A DNA stretch of 39,264 nucleotides from a virus. Made by a program: the position numbers and the translations under genes. Location of the stretch: positions 1 through 39,264 of IMG/VR virus record IMGVR_UViG_3300028377_000023; one strand, 5' to 3'. The notes beneath the pieces were generated by a model that saw only the letters and a program-made list of their open reading frames with translations, did not search any database and was not told the DNA's origin. Of this stretch, positions 22,018 to 29,255 are shown piece by piece. Each line of letters opens with the position of its first letter. Position 1 is the first letter of the stretch.

Positions 22018-22893
22018 TTAATTTATTTTATCCATGAAGTTCGCAACTTCCACGGTGAGAGATTCGAAAGTCATATTTATCATATATCCTTCTGGAATTA
22101 TCTTACCACCAATAAGTTTTTTCGCACCCAACAGTGTAACACTGAAATTACTACAACTAGCCCATTGTATATAACGGATACCCTTGAGCTTTACAGTGTA
22201 AATACTAGGGGGTTCCATGGTTAATGGTGATACTCTGGTTGGTCTGTTTATTTTTGTCAGTTTATTTACCAAATCGTAGTTTTTTTCGTAAGACCCCTCA
22301 TTTATCGTATTCGACAATACGAAGGATACCTCCAATGGGGCATCGTTTCGAGCATATTCGTATAACTTTGGTGTTTCGATGTATGAACCAGGACTTGTGG
22401 ATCCTTGTATATTGGTCACACTTTTCATCAAGTCCTTTGCTGCTCCCGACATCCCACCGCTTTTAAATTTTTCTGTGGCCGAGGCTAAAGCTCCTTGAGC
22501 ATCGTTATAGAACTGTTTGGCATTTGCGGCGGGGTTGAAACTTGCTATCTCCCCTTGTAATTTTACAGCTTCGTTAGCAAATGAATCAATCGTGCCCAAA
22601 AACGAAGATTGGAAGGTATCACCGAATTGGTTGGTGAATGATCTAATCGCATCACCGAAAAAGGGGAAGACGAAACGTTCACCATCGGTGGTTTCATACA
22701 AATCATTGTAGAATTGTTCAGCACTTCCACCTGTCGCACCACCCGTCATCACAGAAAGGTAATTCGTAAGTCTATTAAGAGCCTGACTTGTTTTGATTTT
22801 ATGTTCAGTCACAATTACTCTAGGAGCATTAGCTCTTAAAGAGCTTCCTGCTGGGATGGATGTCCAATCATAACTATCAACAACGTTTGCCAT
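22018..22893 (-). CDS. Baseplate tube-cap/junction candidate (gp48/gp54-like), 291 aa
   Basis: The C-terminal half (EVSFVLSNTINEGSYEKNYD, PSIYTVKLKGIRYIQWAS, IIPEGYMINMTFESLTVEV) follows the tube-fold pattern in which a final strand reads P.(A/G)Y.(I/V)..(T/S)F.SL. The N-terminus carries a Gly/Ala-rich insertion. In T4-like phages, proteins of this size and place (gp48 364 residues, gp54 320 residues) start tube polymerisation on the baseplate. It is driven by a late promoter at 22899-22905 and lies directly after the tape-measure candidate. Confidence 0.5.
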   Translation of the reverse strand: MANVVDSYDWTSIPAGSSLRANAPRVIVTEHKIKTSQALNRLTNYLSVMTGGATGGSAEQFYNDLYETTDGERFVFPFFGDAIRSFTNQFGDTFQSSFLGTIDSFANEAVKLQGEIASFNPAANAKQFYNDAQGALASATEKFKSGGMSGAAKDLMKSVTNIQGSTSPGSYIETPKLYEYARNDAPLEVSFVLSNTINEGSYEKNYDLVNKLTKINRPTRVSPLTMEPPSIYTVKLKGIRYIQWASCSNFSVTLLGAKKLIGGKIIPEGYMINMTFESLTVEVANFMDKIN

Positions 22894-22898
22894 AATAC

Positions 22899-22905
22899 TA
22901 TTTAA
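22899..22905 (-). promoter_or_regulatory. Late promoter TTAAATA
   Basis: Minus-strand TTAAATA, then 5 bases (GTATT), then ATG 22893. No Shine-Dalgarno is possible between them. Confidence 0.7.
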
Positions 22906-22907
22906 GT

Positions 22908-25169
22908 TTAAAGAGCGTATACGGAACCACCGTAGTCATTTCTAGTGGGTGTCATGTTGATATTATCGTTCTTATCCCTCGGCTGGGGAGAACTTGGGAC
23001 TGGAACTACCTGTGTTGAACTGCCACCGCCGCCCATACCACCCTTTTTCAATTGTTCGAAAATAGCATGAGTGGTTTTGTGTAGATTGGATAGTAATACG
23101 ACTTGCTGTTTACCAATATCAATCAGAATCTCTGGTGCTTTACTGTTACCAGAGATTATCACATTGGGAGATTCACCGTTCGCACCTGACTTGTTTTTCC
23201 AATTCCAATCAGAATCTTTGTATTCCTTCCATGAATTATAACCAGCACGTTTGGCTCTAGATTGTTTTTCAGAATCGCTGAGTGTTTTATTAGATTTCCA
23301 ATTCCAATCAGAATCTTTGTATTCCTTCCATGAATTATAACCAGCACGTTTGGATCTAGATTGTTTTTCAGAATCGCTCATCGAAGCATGGCCATTATCA
23401 GATCCATCATCGTCTAGGATACCCAATAACTCTAGTGGTTTTCTCAAAGCCCATGGTAATTTATGGAGTTTAGATTTAATCCAATCACCAATAGCTTTAA
23501 CGAAACCTTTTTTCGGTTTGAGACTTCCCTCGTCGCTCATTCCACCCATGAGACCCATAAGCATTTCAACACCTTTGACGATTGGTCCACCACCAATGAA
23601 GGTTAGGAGACCAGCACCCATATTGGCCAAGCCATCCATGAAGTTACCACTCTTAAATGATTCCCAAGCCATACCCCATCTTTTGAAGCCACCTATAACT
23701 GGTAGATAGAGACCGTGATCCCATATCCATTTACCAATAGAACCAAAGAAATCCGTTATCGGTGCGAGAACACCATCCTCTTTCTTCTCTCCACCCATGA
23801 GACCCATAAGCATTTCAACACCTTTGACGATACCACCACCGCCAATGAATGTTAGAAGACCAGCACCGAACTGATTCACACCATCCAAGATGTTACCACT
23901 CTTAAATGATTCCCAAGCCATACCCCATCTTTTGAAGCCACCTATAACTGGTAGATAGAGACCGTGATCCCATATCCATTTACCAATAGAACCAAAGAAA
24001 TCCGTTATCGGTGCGAGAACACCATCCTCTTTCTTCTCTCCACCCATGAGACCCATAAGCATTTCAACACCTTTGACGATACCACCACTGCCAATGAATG
24101 TTAGGAGACCAGCACCGAACTGATTCACACCATCCAAGATGTTACCACTCTTAAATGCTTCGTAGGACATACCCCATCTTTTGAAGCCACCTATAAGCGG
24201 TAGATAGAGACCGTGATCCCATATCCATTTACCAATACTCTTGACCATATCACCAAGAATATTGAGTTTAGATTTTCCTTTGTTTTCGGGCTTGGAAGCG
24301 GAGTAATCCAACCAAGCGTTCAGAATATCAGCACCCCACATGATAATGGGGGCGATTGCCTGTCCACCGGGAACCAAGTAAAGTAGACCCGAGGCTGCAC
24401 TGATCAAATCGATCACACCAGCAGTAATATCACCATCCATAAATCTAGATACAGCAAATCCGATAGATATAAGATTACCCAATAGTGGAACCTTCCTGAT
24501 CACCATCAATAATGGTTTTAAGAATTTAGCAGCCATTTTGAACATGGTTCCACCCGTGAGTTTTGCAAATATCTTAGATATCGATTTACCGCCCATTTTA
24601 CCGAAAATCTTACCAACTAATTTAAAGGGTAGTTTTACTAGACTCCAAAGACCTTTGAGTAATCCTCTCGCACCACTCATCAACAGTTTGATACCACCCT
24701 TGATGCCCAACTTACCGAGTATTTTCAACGCTCCTTTAAACGGTCCATCAGTCAGAAGACCAGTGATCAAAGCCCCGACACCACCCAAAAGCCCTAATAA
24801 CCCCAATCCACCGAGCAACAATTTCCATGGGAATCCCTTTTTATCCTTTGAACCATTCTTGTCCACTTTCCTTTCCTGTTTTAGGGGGGATATTTTCTGG
24901 ATGGATGTTTTGGGTGCGGTGTCTTTCTTATTTTTCTTCTCGTATTCGAAAAATGTCTTGGCAAAGAGACTCGCTACTTCATTAGTCCTTCTTATCTCGT
25001 TAGATCTTAATTTGGGTCTGACCATGTTATTTGGGTCAGATGGAGTATTCCCTTGAAGAATGTTTTTATCTTCAGAGGATTGCTTACCACCAGAATTGAC
25101 ATCGTCCCGCTCTTGTTGAGCTTTGAGATACCCCAAGACTGATTCCAATAATTGAATTTGATTATCCAC
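22908..25169 (-). CDS. Tape-measure protein candidate, 753 aa
   Basis: Long protein with a charged N-terminus (1-112) and a hydrophobic, glycine-rich central part (113-290). Three 83-residue repeats begin SIGKWIWDHGLYLP at residues 311, 394 and 477. A C-terminal region follows with two 33-residue repeats containing AGYNSWKEYKDSDWNWK. Length, hydrophobic helices, repeats and placement among baseplate genes fit a tape-measure protein (T4 gp29 is 590 residues), which sets tail length and is ejected ahead of the DNA. The start codon is GTG at 25169, chosen because TTAAATA lies exactly 5 bases upstream. Repeats 1 and 2 are nearly identical at DNA level. Confidence 0.65.
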   Translation of the reverse strand: MDNQIQLLESVLGYLKAQQERDDVNSGGKQSSEDKNILQGNTPSDPNNMVRPKLRSNEIRRTNEVASLFAKTFFEYEKKNKKDTAPKTSIQKISPLKQERKVDKNGSKDKKGFPWKLLLGGLGLLGLLGGVGALITGLLTDGPFKGALKILGKLGIKGGIKLLMSGARGLLKGLWSLVKLPFKLVGKIFGKMGGKSISKIFAKLTGGTMFKMAAKFLKPLLMVIRKVPLLGNLISIGFAVSRFMDGDITAGVIDLISAASGLLYLVPGGQAIAPIIMWGADILNAWLDYSASKPENKGKSKLNILGDMVKSIGKWIWDHGLYLPLIGGFKRWGMSYEAFKSGNILDGVNQFGAGLLTFIGSGGIVKGVEMLMGLMGGEKKEDGVLAPITDFFGSIGKWIWDHGLYLPVIGGFKRWGMAWESFKSGNILDGVNQFGAGLLTFIGGGGIVKGVEMLMGLMGGEKKEDGVLAPITDFFGSIGKWIWDHGLYLPVIGGFKRWGMAWESFKSGNFMDGLANMGAGLLTFIGGGPIVKGVEMLMGLMGGMSDEGSLKPKKGFVKAIGDWIKSKLHKLPWALRKPLELLGILDDDGSDNGHASMSDSEKQSRSKRAGYNSWKEYKDSDWNWKSNKTLSDSEKQSRAKRAGYNSWKEYKDSDWNWKNKSGANGESPNVIISGNSKAPEILIDIGKQQVVLLSNLHKTTHAIFEQLKKGGMGGGGSSTQVVPVPSSPQPRDKNDNINMTPTRNDYGGSVYAL
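23197..23385 (-). repeat. Two tandem 99-bp repeats within the tape-measure candidate
   Basis: Near-identical 99-base units (33 codons). The run agaatctttgtattccttcc starts at 23211 and again at 23310. They encode two copies of a Trp/Lys/Asp-rich motif with SRxKRAGYNSWKEYKDSDW. Confidence 0.85.
23535..24239 (-). repeat. Three tandem 249-bp repeats within the tape-measure candidate
   Basis: The same plus-strand run (ggtagatagagaccgtgatc) begins at 23701, 23950 and 24199, a period of 249 bases (83 codons). The units at about 23742-23990 and 23991-24239 are almost identical. The third, nearest the 3' end of the gene, diverges after its midpoint. This is consistent with recent unequal recombination. 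Confidence 0.85.
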
Positions 25170-25174
25170 TCAAT

Positions 25175-25181
25175 TATTTAA
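25175..25181 (-). promoter_or_regulatory. Late promoter TTAAATA
   Basis: Minus-strand TTAAATA, then 5 bases (ATTGA), then GTG 25169. The fixed spacing supports GTG as the start of the tape-measure gene. Confidence 0.7.
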
Positions 25182-25195
25182 CACTGGTGGTCAAA

Positions 25196-25930
25196 TCAGT
25201 TGTCGAAAAACGATATATCGATGTCGATACTCTCTTCTCCCTCTTCTATTTTGAGGAGTTTGTTCTCAGCATCCTTGAACCCTTCGATCATATTGACGAT
25301 CTTTTTATTGAGGGAAAGTGGCATATTTTCCACCACCTTTATCCTATCATTGATGGGAAGTTCCAAGAAATTGAGTTCGTTACCATCGTATGTGACACTT
25401 TTAATATATTTGACGATTTCGACAGTGAAGATATCGCCAATACTCTTACCAGTATCATCACCATCCTTTTTCAATATTTCGATTGCACGGAGAATGACCT
25501 TATTCTCTTCTTTCAGAGTAGGGTAGTATAATTCGATGTCGATTTTGTCTTTGATTTTGGTGAATTTGGGTGGTGTGAAAGACTTCGATCTGGTGATGTT
25601 TTCCGTGATATCGAATGTCTTATCATCCCTTTTCACCTCTTTACCGATACTCCCACACCGAATGGGTAGAATTATTGGAAGCTTGTCGCTGATTAGAAGT
25701 TCATCATTACCAGTATTTTCGAGTAAGATGTCATTCAGTATCTTTTGGAACTTCAACGCCCCGACAGGACCATCCACAACGGTGGAGATTAATTCCTTCT
25801 GTTGTTTAAAGGTTAAGAGCGATGAATCGATGTTTTTTCCAGTAGATGCTTGGTAAACCTTGATTTTCTTATCTTTAAGCCCCTCAATGTGGTCAAGTAA
25901 GCCGACGAGATTGTTTTTTTCTTCTTCCAT
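25196..25930 (-). CDS. 26: gp26/T4_baseplate-family protein, 244 aa
   Basis: LTFKQQKELISTVVDGPVGA (about residues 39-58), then a short helix and LPIILPIRCGSIG (84-96), fits the pattern of the T4 gp26-like baseplate hub family (TxKQQKxL...DG......F...N.I, then D.L.I...LR..S(V/I)G). T4 gp26 is 208 residues and is needed for hub assembly. The C-terminal part is acidic and helical. A late promoter lies 6 bases before the ATG. It sits between the 242-residue gene and the tape-measure candidate, as expected for hub genes. Confidence 0.65.
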   Translation of the reverse strand: MEEEKNNLVGLLDHIEGLKDKKIKVYQASTGKNIDSSLLTFKQQKELISTVVDGPVGALKFQKILNDILLENTGNDELLISDKLPIILPIRCGSIGKEVKRDDKTFDITENITRSKSFTPPKFTKIKDKIDIELYYPTLKEENKVILRAIEILKKDGDDTGKSIGDIFTVEIVKYIKSVTYDGNELNFLELPINDRIKVVENMPLSLNKKIVNMIEGFKDAENKLLKIEEGEESIDIDISFFDN

Positions 25931-25936
25931 ATTTTC

Positions 25937-25943
25937 TATTTAA
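25937..25943 (-). promoter_or_regulatory. Late promoter TTAAATA
   Basis: Minus-strand TTAAATA, then 6 bases (GAAAAT), then ATG 25930. Confidence 0.65.
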
Positions 25944-25961
25944 GTGGGTGGTATCGATAAA

Positions 25962-26690
25962 TCAACTTAATTGTGGGTTACTTTCTTGTTTATTTTCATC
26001 TTCCATTTTATGGATATAATATTCGATATCCATCATCGTGGAACTGAGTAGTATATCACCCGCTATCTTACTTGAGAGGTAATATATGACATCCCTATAG
26101 TAATCTCTACCATAGGGAGAAAAAAGATTAATTAAAAAACGATAAGGATCACCCGATAAGAAATTCAGGTTCATATCTTTGAGATTGGGATTTTCGAATT
26201 TTGATGTTTTATTTTTGCAATTCAATATCTTTTTCAAAATTTTATTAAAATACTCTGCTGGAAGATTGTCTATGACCTTTTTTTTATCTTCTTCCGAGAT
26301 ATCACCGTATTTCTGTATCCATTCCCCACGGCCAAATCTTATATCTTTGACTATGGCGTGAATCGGAACCACATCTTCCGCTTTATGAAATTGTTTTGGT
26401 ATTCCCATTTCTATGGTGATATCGTCGTTCGCAACATTCAAGAGCATTGGATCCATGTCGATATCCACCAACACCGAGAGGAGGTATGATAATTGTAGAG
26501 AGAATGTTTTCTCACTGGATCCTAGACTTATCTCATAAGAAACATCACGCTCCCAAGCTTTTAATATATTTTTAAATTTATAAAATACATTATCGCCCTC
26601 AAATCGGTTCAGATAGTCTATGAAGAACTGCTCATCACGCGCCTCCAAGCTCTCAGATACCCTCATTAGGTCTTTGAATGTTATTTTCAT
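25962..26690 (-). CDS. Hypothetical baseplate-cluster protein, 242 aa
   Basis: Helical, charged protein with YGDISEEDKKKVIDNLPAEY and a C-terminal SPYGRDYYRDVIYYLSSKIA segment. Length and position next to the gp26-like gene would suit a hub assembly factor such as T4 gp51 (249 residues), but I see no decisive motif. GTAAATA lies 7 bases before the ATG. It is transcribed divergently from the dUTPase gene 36 bases away. Confidence 0.6.
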   Translation of the reverse strand: MKITFKDLMRVSESLEARDEQFFIDYLNRFEGDNVFYKFKNILKAWERDVSYEISLGSSEKTFSLQLSYLLSVLVDIDMDPMLLNVANDDITIEMGIPKQFHKAEDVVPIHAIVKDIRFGRGEWIQKYGDISEEDKKKVIDNLPAEYFNKILKKILNCKNKTSKFENPNLKDMNLNFLSGDPYRFLINLFSPYGRDYYRDVIYYLSSKIAGDILLSSTMMDIEYYIHKMEDENKQESNPQLS

Positions 26691-26697
26691 CTTGATT

Positions 26698-26704
26698 TAT
26701 TTAC
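26698..26704 (-). promoter_or_regulatory. Late promoter GTAAATA
   Basis: Minus-strand GTAAATA, 7 bases from ATG 26690. It is one base off the usual spacing and first base. Confidence 0.45.
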
Positions 26705-26726
26705 GGTGAATGGTATATATTGCAAT

Positions 26727-27215
26727 ATGGAAAACGAAATTATAGTAACTACAGATGAACTCGGTCTTGATGACATCAAAATGATCGAGGGAATATTTAA
26801 AATCAAAACTTTGGATGAAAGAGCAGCAATCACAAAAACACACCTCTCTGACGCTTGTTGGGATGTGGTAGCCTGTTCAAAAAAGGAATATGGTGACGGT
26901 AGAGTGGAATACGGTCTAGGCTTCTCCGCAGAGCTTCCGAGGGGGACACAGCTAGATATCAGAGCAAGAAGCTCTATACACAAAACGGGTATGTTACTAA
27001 GCAACGGTGTGGGGACTGGTGATGAGGATTATAGAGGAGAATATAAAGTAGTGTTCTACCATATCATCAAAGACCTACCCCCATATGAGATAGGTGATAG
27101 GGTAGCACAGTTCCAACTCGTGAAGAGAAGTGAAGAAGGATACCTAATAGAACACGTGAAAGAGCTTTCCGAGACAGAACGTGGTGAGGGTGGTTTCGGT
27201 AGCACTGGTAATTAA
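26727..27215 (+). CDS. dut: dUTPase, 162 aa
   Basis: All five motifs of trimeric dUTPase in order: DACWDVVA (42-49), RARSSI (79-84), GTGDEDYRGEYKV (96-108), IGDRVAQFQL (122-131) and the Gly-rich RGEGGFGSTGN (152-162) that closes over the triphosphate. It hydrolyses dUTP to dUMP and pyrophosphate, limiting uracil in DNA and feeding dTMP synthesis. I chose ATG 26727; upstream is TATATT 5 bases before it, and the longer frame has a non-family N-terminus. It is the only plus-strand gene within the minus-strand tail operon and converges on the downstream tube-like gene with a 4-base overlap. Confidence 0.92.
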   Translation: MENEIIVTTDELGLDDIKMIEGIFKIKTLDERAAITKTHLSDACWDVVACSKKEYGDGRVEYGLGFSAELPRGTQLDIRARSSIHKTGMLLSNGVGTGDEDYRGEYKVVFYHIIKDLPPYEIGDRVAQFQLVKRSEEGYLIEHVKELSETERGEGGFGSTGN

Positions 27216-27817
27216 ATCTGCTCGTAATTCTGACAAGCGAATGTCACACTCTTAATGGGGAAATCCGTATTCTGGTAGTCTAGGGTAAATCCCTCTACAG
27301 CGGTGGGAAATGCTTTCTTAAACCTAAAGCCTTTTCTAAATACTCCTTGGTTAGTGAACTGTTTGACGGTTATGGTAGCTTTCAGGTTACTACCGTCTTC
27401 AATCAAACCGTTGATACCTAAAGCAATCATCCAAGGACGAAAGTATTCGTGTTCCAGATCGTCTCTAGTTTCCAAGAAGTTCACGGAGAAGCTTCTACTC
27501 AAGAAATCGGTTCTGTTGTTCATTGCATAACCGGGAAGGAACCCTCCAAGCCCTCCACCAGTCACCATGGATGAAAACTCCGAAGACTCTTGTGGAAGAG
27601 TAACCGCTTGAGCGGGTAAGATAGTCCCACTCTTAGTCATATCATTCGGAGATGTGGAAGCATTCCACTTTTCCCCAGCAGATGCTAAAATACTGTTTAT
27701 AGATCCATTTGAAACACCATCTATCGAAACCGACCATAATACGGGTATCGATAAGCAATATTTTTCCTCGCTTGAAAAGGCTTGGAGGAAATCGTTGATT
27801 TGTGGGTGATCTGCCAT
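27212..27817 (-). CDS. Tail tube-fold protein paralogue, 201 aa
   Basis: The last third (FRKGFRFKKAFPTAVEGFTL, DYQNTDFPIKSVTFACQNYE) shows the closing pattern of the gp19-like tube fold: (A)FPTxVxxxxLDYxNxxxIxxxxVxFxxxxY. The N-terminus carries a Ser/Gly-rich section. It could be the tube initiator, a baseplate tube-like subunit or a minor tube protein. A late promoter lies 6 bases before the ATG. It converges with dUTPase. Confidence 0.55.
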   Translation of the reverse strand: MADHPQINDFLQAFSSEEKYCLSIPVLWSVSIDGVSNGSINSILASAGEKWNASTSPNDMTKSGTILPAQAVTLPQESSEFSSMVTGGGLGGFLPGYAMNNRTDFLSRSFSVNFLETRDDLEHEYFRPWMIALGINGLIEDGSNLKATITVKQFTNQGVFRKGFRFKKAFPTAVEGFTLDYQNTDFPIKSVTFACQNYEQI

Positions 27818-27823
27818 TAGTAT

Positions 27824-27830
27824 TATTTAA
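27824..27830 (-). promoter_or_regulatory. Late promoter TTAAATA
   Basis: Minus-strand TTAAATA, then 6 bases (ATACTA), then ATG 27817. Confidence 0.68.
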
Positions 27831-27866
27831 TACTAGCAGACGCATCAATCGATGATATTAGCTATA

Positions 27867-28436
27867 TTAGGAGAAATCCTTGTAGAAGTGGTAGGAGAAG
27901 GTAGCGGGGAAGTTCAAGACTTCACCAGTTCCGTCTGCAATGGAGTATGAAATCTCTCCAATGTTTCTAAGAGACGCACCAACCAATTCAACAGTTTTGA
28001 TAGTTTCCAGTGCATTACCAGAAGTAACATTACTTCCTCTTTGACACGGAATTTGAAGAACGTCTAGAGTAATAATCGACTCATAACCGGGCATACAAAT
28101 ATTACCAGTAGTATCTTCGTTATTGAAAAGAACCCTCGATGCTTTCTCAAGCTTGGTTCTAATATCAAGACCTTGATCCAAGTAAAATTCAACGCTCCAA
28201 CCTTCAGCGTTTGGATAGCTGGATTTACCGGGAATATTGAAAGTCTGTCCAGAGTAATTGACTTGTTTATTTTCGATGTCCCGTCCCGGTAAAGTAGCAG
28301 ATCTAGCATAGATAAGATCGGTCTCTCCGTTTAGGGATAGTCCAGTGATGTTTATTTGTTTTACCCGAAACAGGAAATCTCTCGCAAATTGTTTTTGCGA
28401 AGCCTGATTCATAAAATTCTCGATAGTAGTTGACAT
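27867..28436 (-). CDS. 19: Tail tube protein (gp19-like), 189 aa
   Basis: ARDFLFRVKQI, then ARSATLPGRDIENKQVNYSG and NAEGWSVEFYLDQGLDIR parallel T4 gp19 (163 residues: LF.V.I, A.ALP......., (W)T...ND...R). The end (NFPATFSYHFYKDFS) has the closing strand. It forms stacked hexamers in the contractile tail. It differs from neighbours in having a CTAAATA promoter 22 bases from the ATG, which would give a leader of about 16 bases. This could be the main tube protein or another family member; 32448-33053 is the alternative. Confidence 0.6.
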   Translation of the reverse strand: MSTTIENFMNQASQKQFARDFLFRVKQINITGLSLNGETDLIYARSATLPGRDIENKQVNYSGQTFNIPGKSSYPNAEGWSVEFYLDQGLDIRTKLEKASRVLFNNEDTTGNICMPGYESIITLDVLQIPCQRGSNVTSGNALETIKTVELVGASLRNIGEISYSIADGTGEVLNFPATFSYHFYKDFS

Positions 28437-28458
28437 TTTGTATAATTGTTGTTAATAT

Positions 28459-28465
28459 TATTTAG
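28459..28465 (-). promoter_or_regulatory. Late promoter CTAAATA, distant
   Basis: Minus-strand CTAAATA, 22 bases upstream of ATG 28436. It is the only clear late promoter here that leaves room for a leader. Confidence 0.55.
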
Positions 28466-28498
28466 TGGTCGAGGTCGATTTTTTCAAAACGAATTAAA

Positions 28499-28855
28499 TT
28501 ATCTAGTGTATTTGAAAAGTTCTGGTTCCAATGCTGCCAGATGTAATCTAGTCTTCATCATCACTTCAGGACGATTGGCTATTAATTTTTTAATAAACTC
28601 CATTATCTCCGACTCAGACACATCACCATGGATGTTCATCTTATTCCTGAAATATCTCTTCAAAGATTCGATCTGTTTCTTATTATAGTCTTTAAGGGTC
28701 ATTTTGTCTAGATTTGGGGTAACCGCATTATACTTATAATCCAAATTATCATCATCAAAATCGACAAAATCGTCCTCTTTATAGTGTATAAAGTCCGTGG
28801 GAACAACCCTCTCCTCCAACATCTTAAAATATAGTCGTTCCAAATCTTCTCTCAC
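28499..28855 (-). CDS. Hypothetical late protein, 118 aa
   Basis: Unrecognised helical, charged protein (MREDLERLYFKMLEERV at the start; LKDYNKKQIESLKRYFRNK in the middle). Tail-assembly chaperones of similar size are found between sheath/tube and tape-measure genes, so that is one possibility. The start is taken as GTG 28855, exactly 5 bases after TTAAATA. A frame extension from TTG would put the promoter inside the coding region. Confidence 0.6.
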   Translation of the reverse strand: MREDLERLYFKMLEERVVPTDFIHYKEDDFVDFDDDNLDYKYNAVTPNLDKMTLKDYNKKQIESLKRYFRNKMNIHGDVSESEIMEFIKKLIANRPEVMMKTRLHLAALEPELFKYTR

Positions 28856-28860
28856 AATAT

Positions 28861-28867
28861 TATTTAA
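28861..28867 (-). promoter_or_regulatory. Late promoter TTAAATA
   Basis: Minus-strand TTAAATA, then 5 bases (ATATT), then GTG 28855. Confidence 0.65.
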
Positions 28868-28896
28868 CAAAAAAGGGTCAGAAGTTTTTACACCTT

Positions 28897-28921
28897 TTCT
28901 AAATCTTCTCGCACAATATTA
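28897..28921 (-). pseudogene. Duplicated start fragment of the 118-aa gene
   Basis: The minus strand here reads GTGCGAGAAGATTTAGAA, closely matching the start of the 118-residue gene (GTGAGAGAAGATTTGGAA at 28838-28855). It then runs into a stop after eight codons. The matched stretch also includes the preceding AATATT but not TTAAATA. It looks like a short duplication remnant. Confidence 0.55.
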
Positions 28922-29185
28922 TATGGTCGATTTAATTTTTAACAATGCCTGTTTAACATCTTCACTATTATGTGGGTCTGAAATATCTTGAATCATTCCC
29001 ATGATTACGTTTGATGGTAATTGCATGTTTTTCAAAGATTCGATCATTTTAAAAACGACCTCTTCAATTTGATTAACATCTTCAAACGGTTCCTGTTCTT
29101 TATATGGAGCACTGGTCTCAAATTCTGACATATCCGAATTCTCGGTATACAACAGTGCCATGGCTTCTTGATCTTTCTTCTTCAT
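28919..29185 (-). CDS. Small late hypothetical protein, 88 aa
   Basis: Begins MKKKDQEAMALLYTENSD. An acidic centre is followed by a helix (EVVFKMIESLKNM) and a second helix near the end (SEDVKQALLKIKS). Small proteins of this style lie among the tail genes of T4-like marine phages, and a chaperone or capping role is possible but unproven. The start ATG 29185 is 5 bases from TTAAATA. The terminator of the sheath transcript lies immediately upstream. Confidence 0.6.
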   Translation of the reverse strand: MKKKDQEAMALLYTENSDMSEFETSAPYKEQEPFEDVNQIEEVVFKMIESLKNMQLPSNVIMGMIQDISDPHNSEDVKQALLKIKSTI

Positions 29186-29190
29186 AGTAT

Positions 29191-29197
29191 TATTTAA
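29191..29197 (-). promoter_or_regulatory. Late promoter TTAAATA
   Basis: Minus-strand TTAAATA, then 5 bases (ATACT), then ATG 29185. It abuts the terminator stem of the preceding transcription unit. Confidence 0.68.
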
Positions 29198-29198
29198 C

Positions 29199-29235
29199 AA
29201 AAAAAGCCGATCATTTCTGATCGGCTTTTTTTTTT
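29199..29235 (-). terminator. Rho-independent terminator after the tail sheath gene
   Basis: AGCCGATCA pairs with TGATCGGCT around a TTTC loop, flanked by A7 on one side and T9 or more on the other. It would therefore work in either direction. On the minus strand it follows the sheath stop at 29256 and precedes a new late promoter by one base. Confidence 0.92.
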
Positions 29236-29255
29236 GATTTATTTTTATATTTTTA

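Noticed and set aside
24538-25056. Plus-strand ORF of 172 codons rich in Pro, Leu and Asn
   Set aside because: It is the complement of the Gly/Leu/Lys-rich tape-measure region, whose codons produce long antisense frames.
28868-28870. TTG start for the 118-residue gene
   Set aside because: It would place the TTAAATA promoter within the coding region. GTG at 28855 has the standard spacing.
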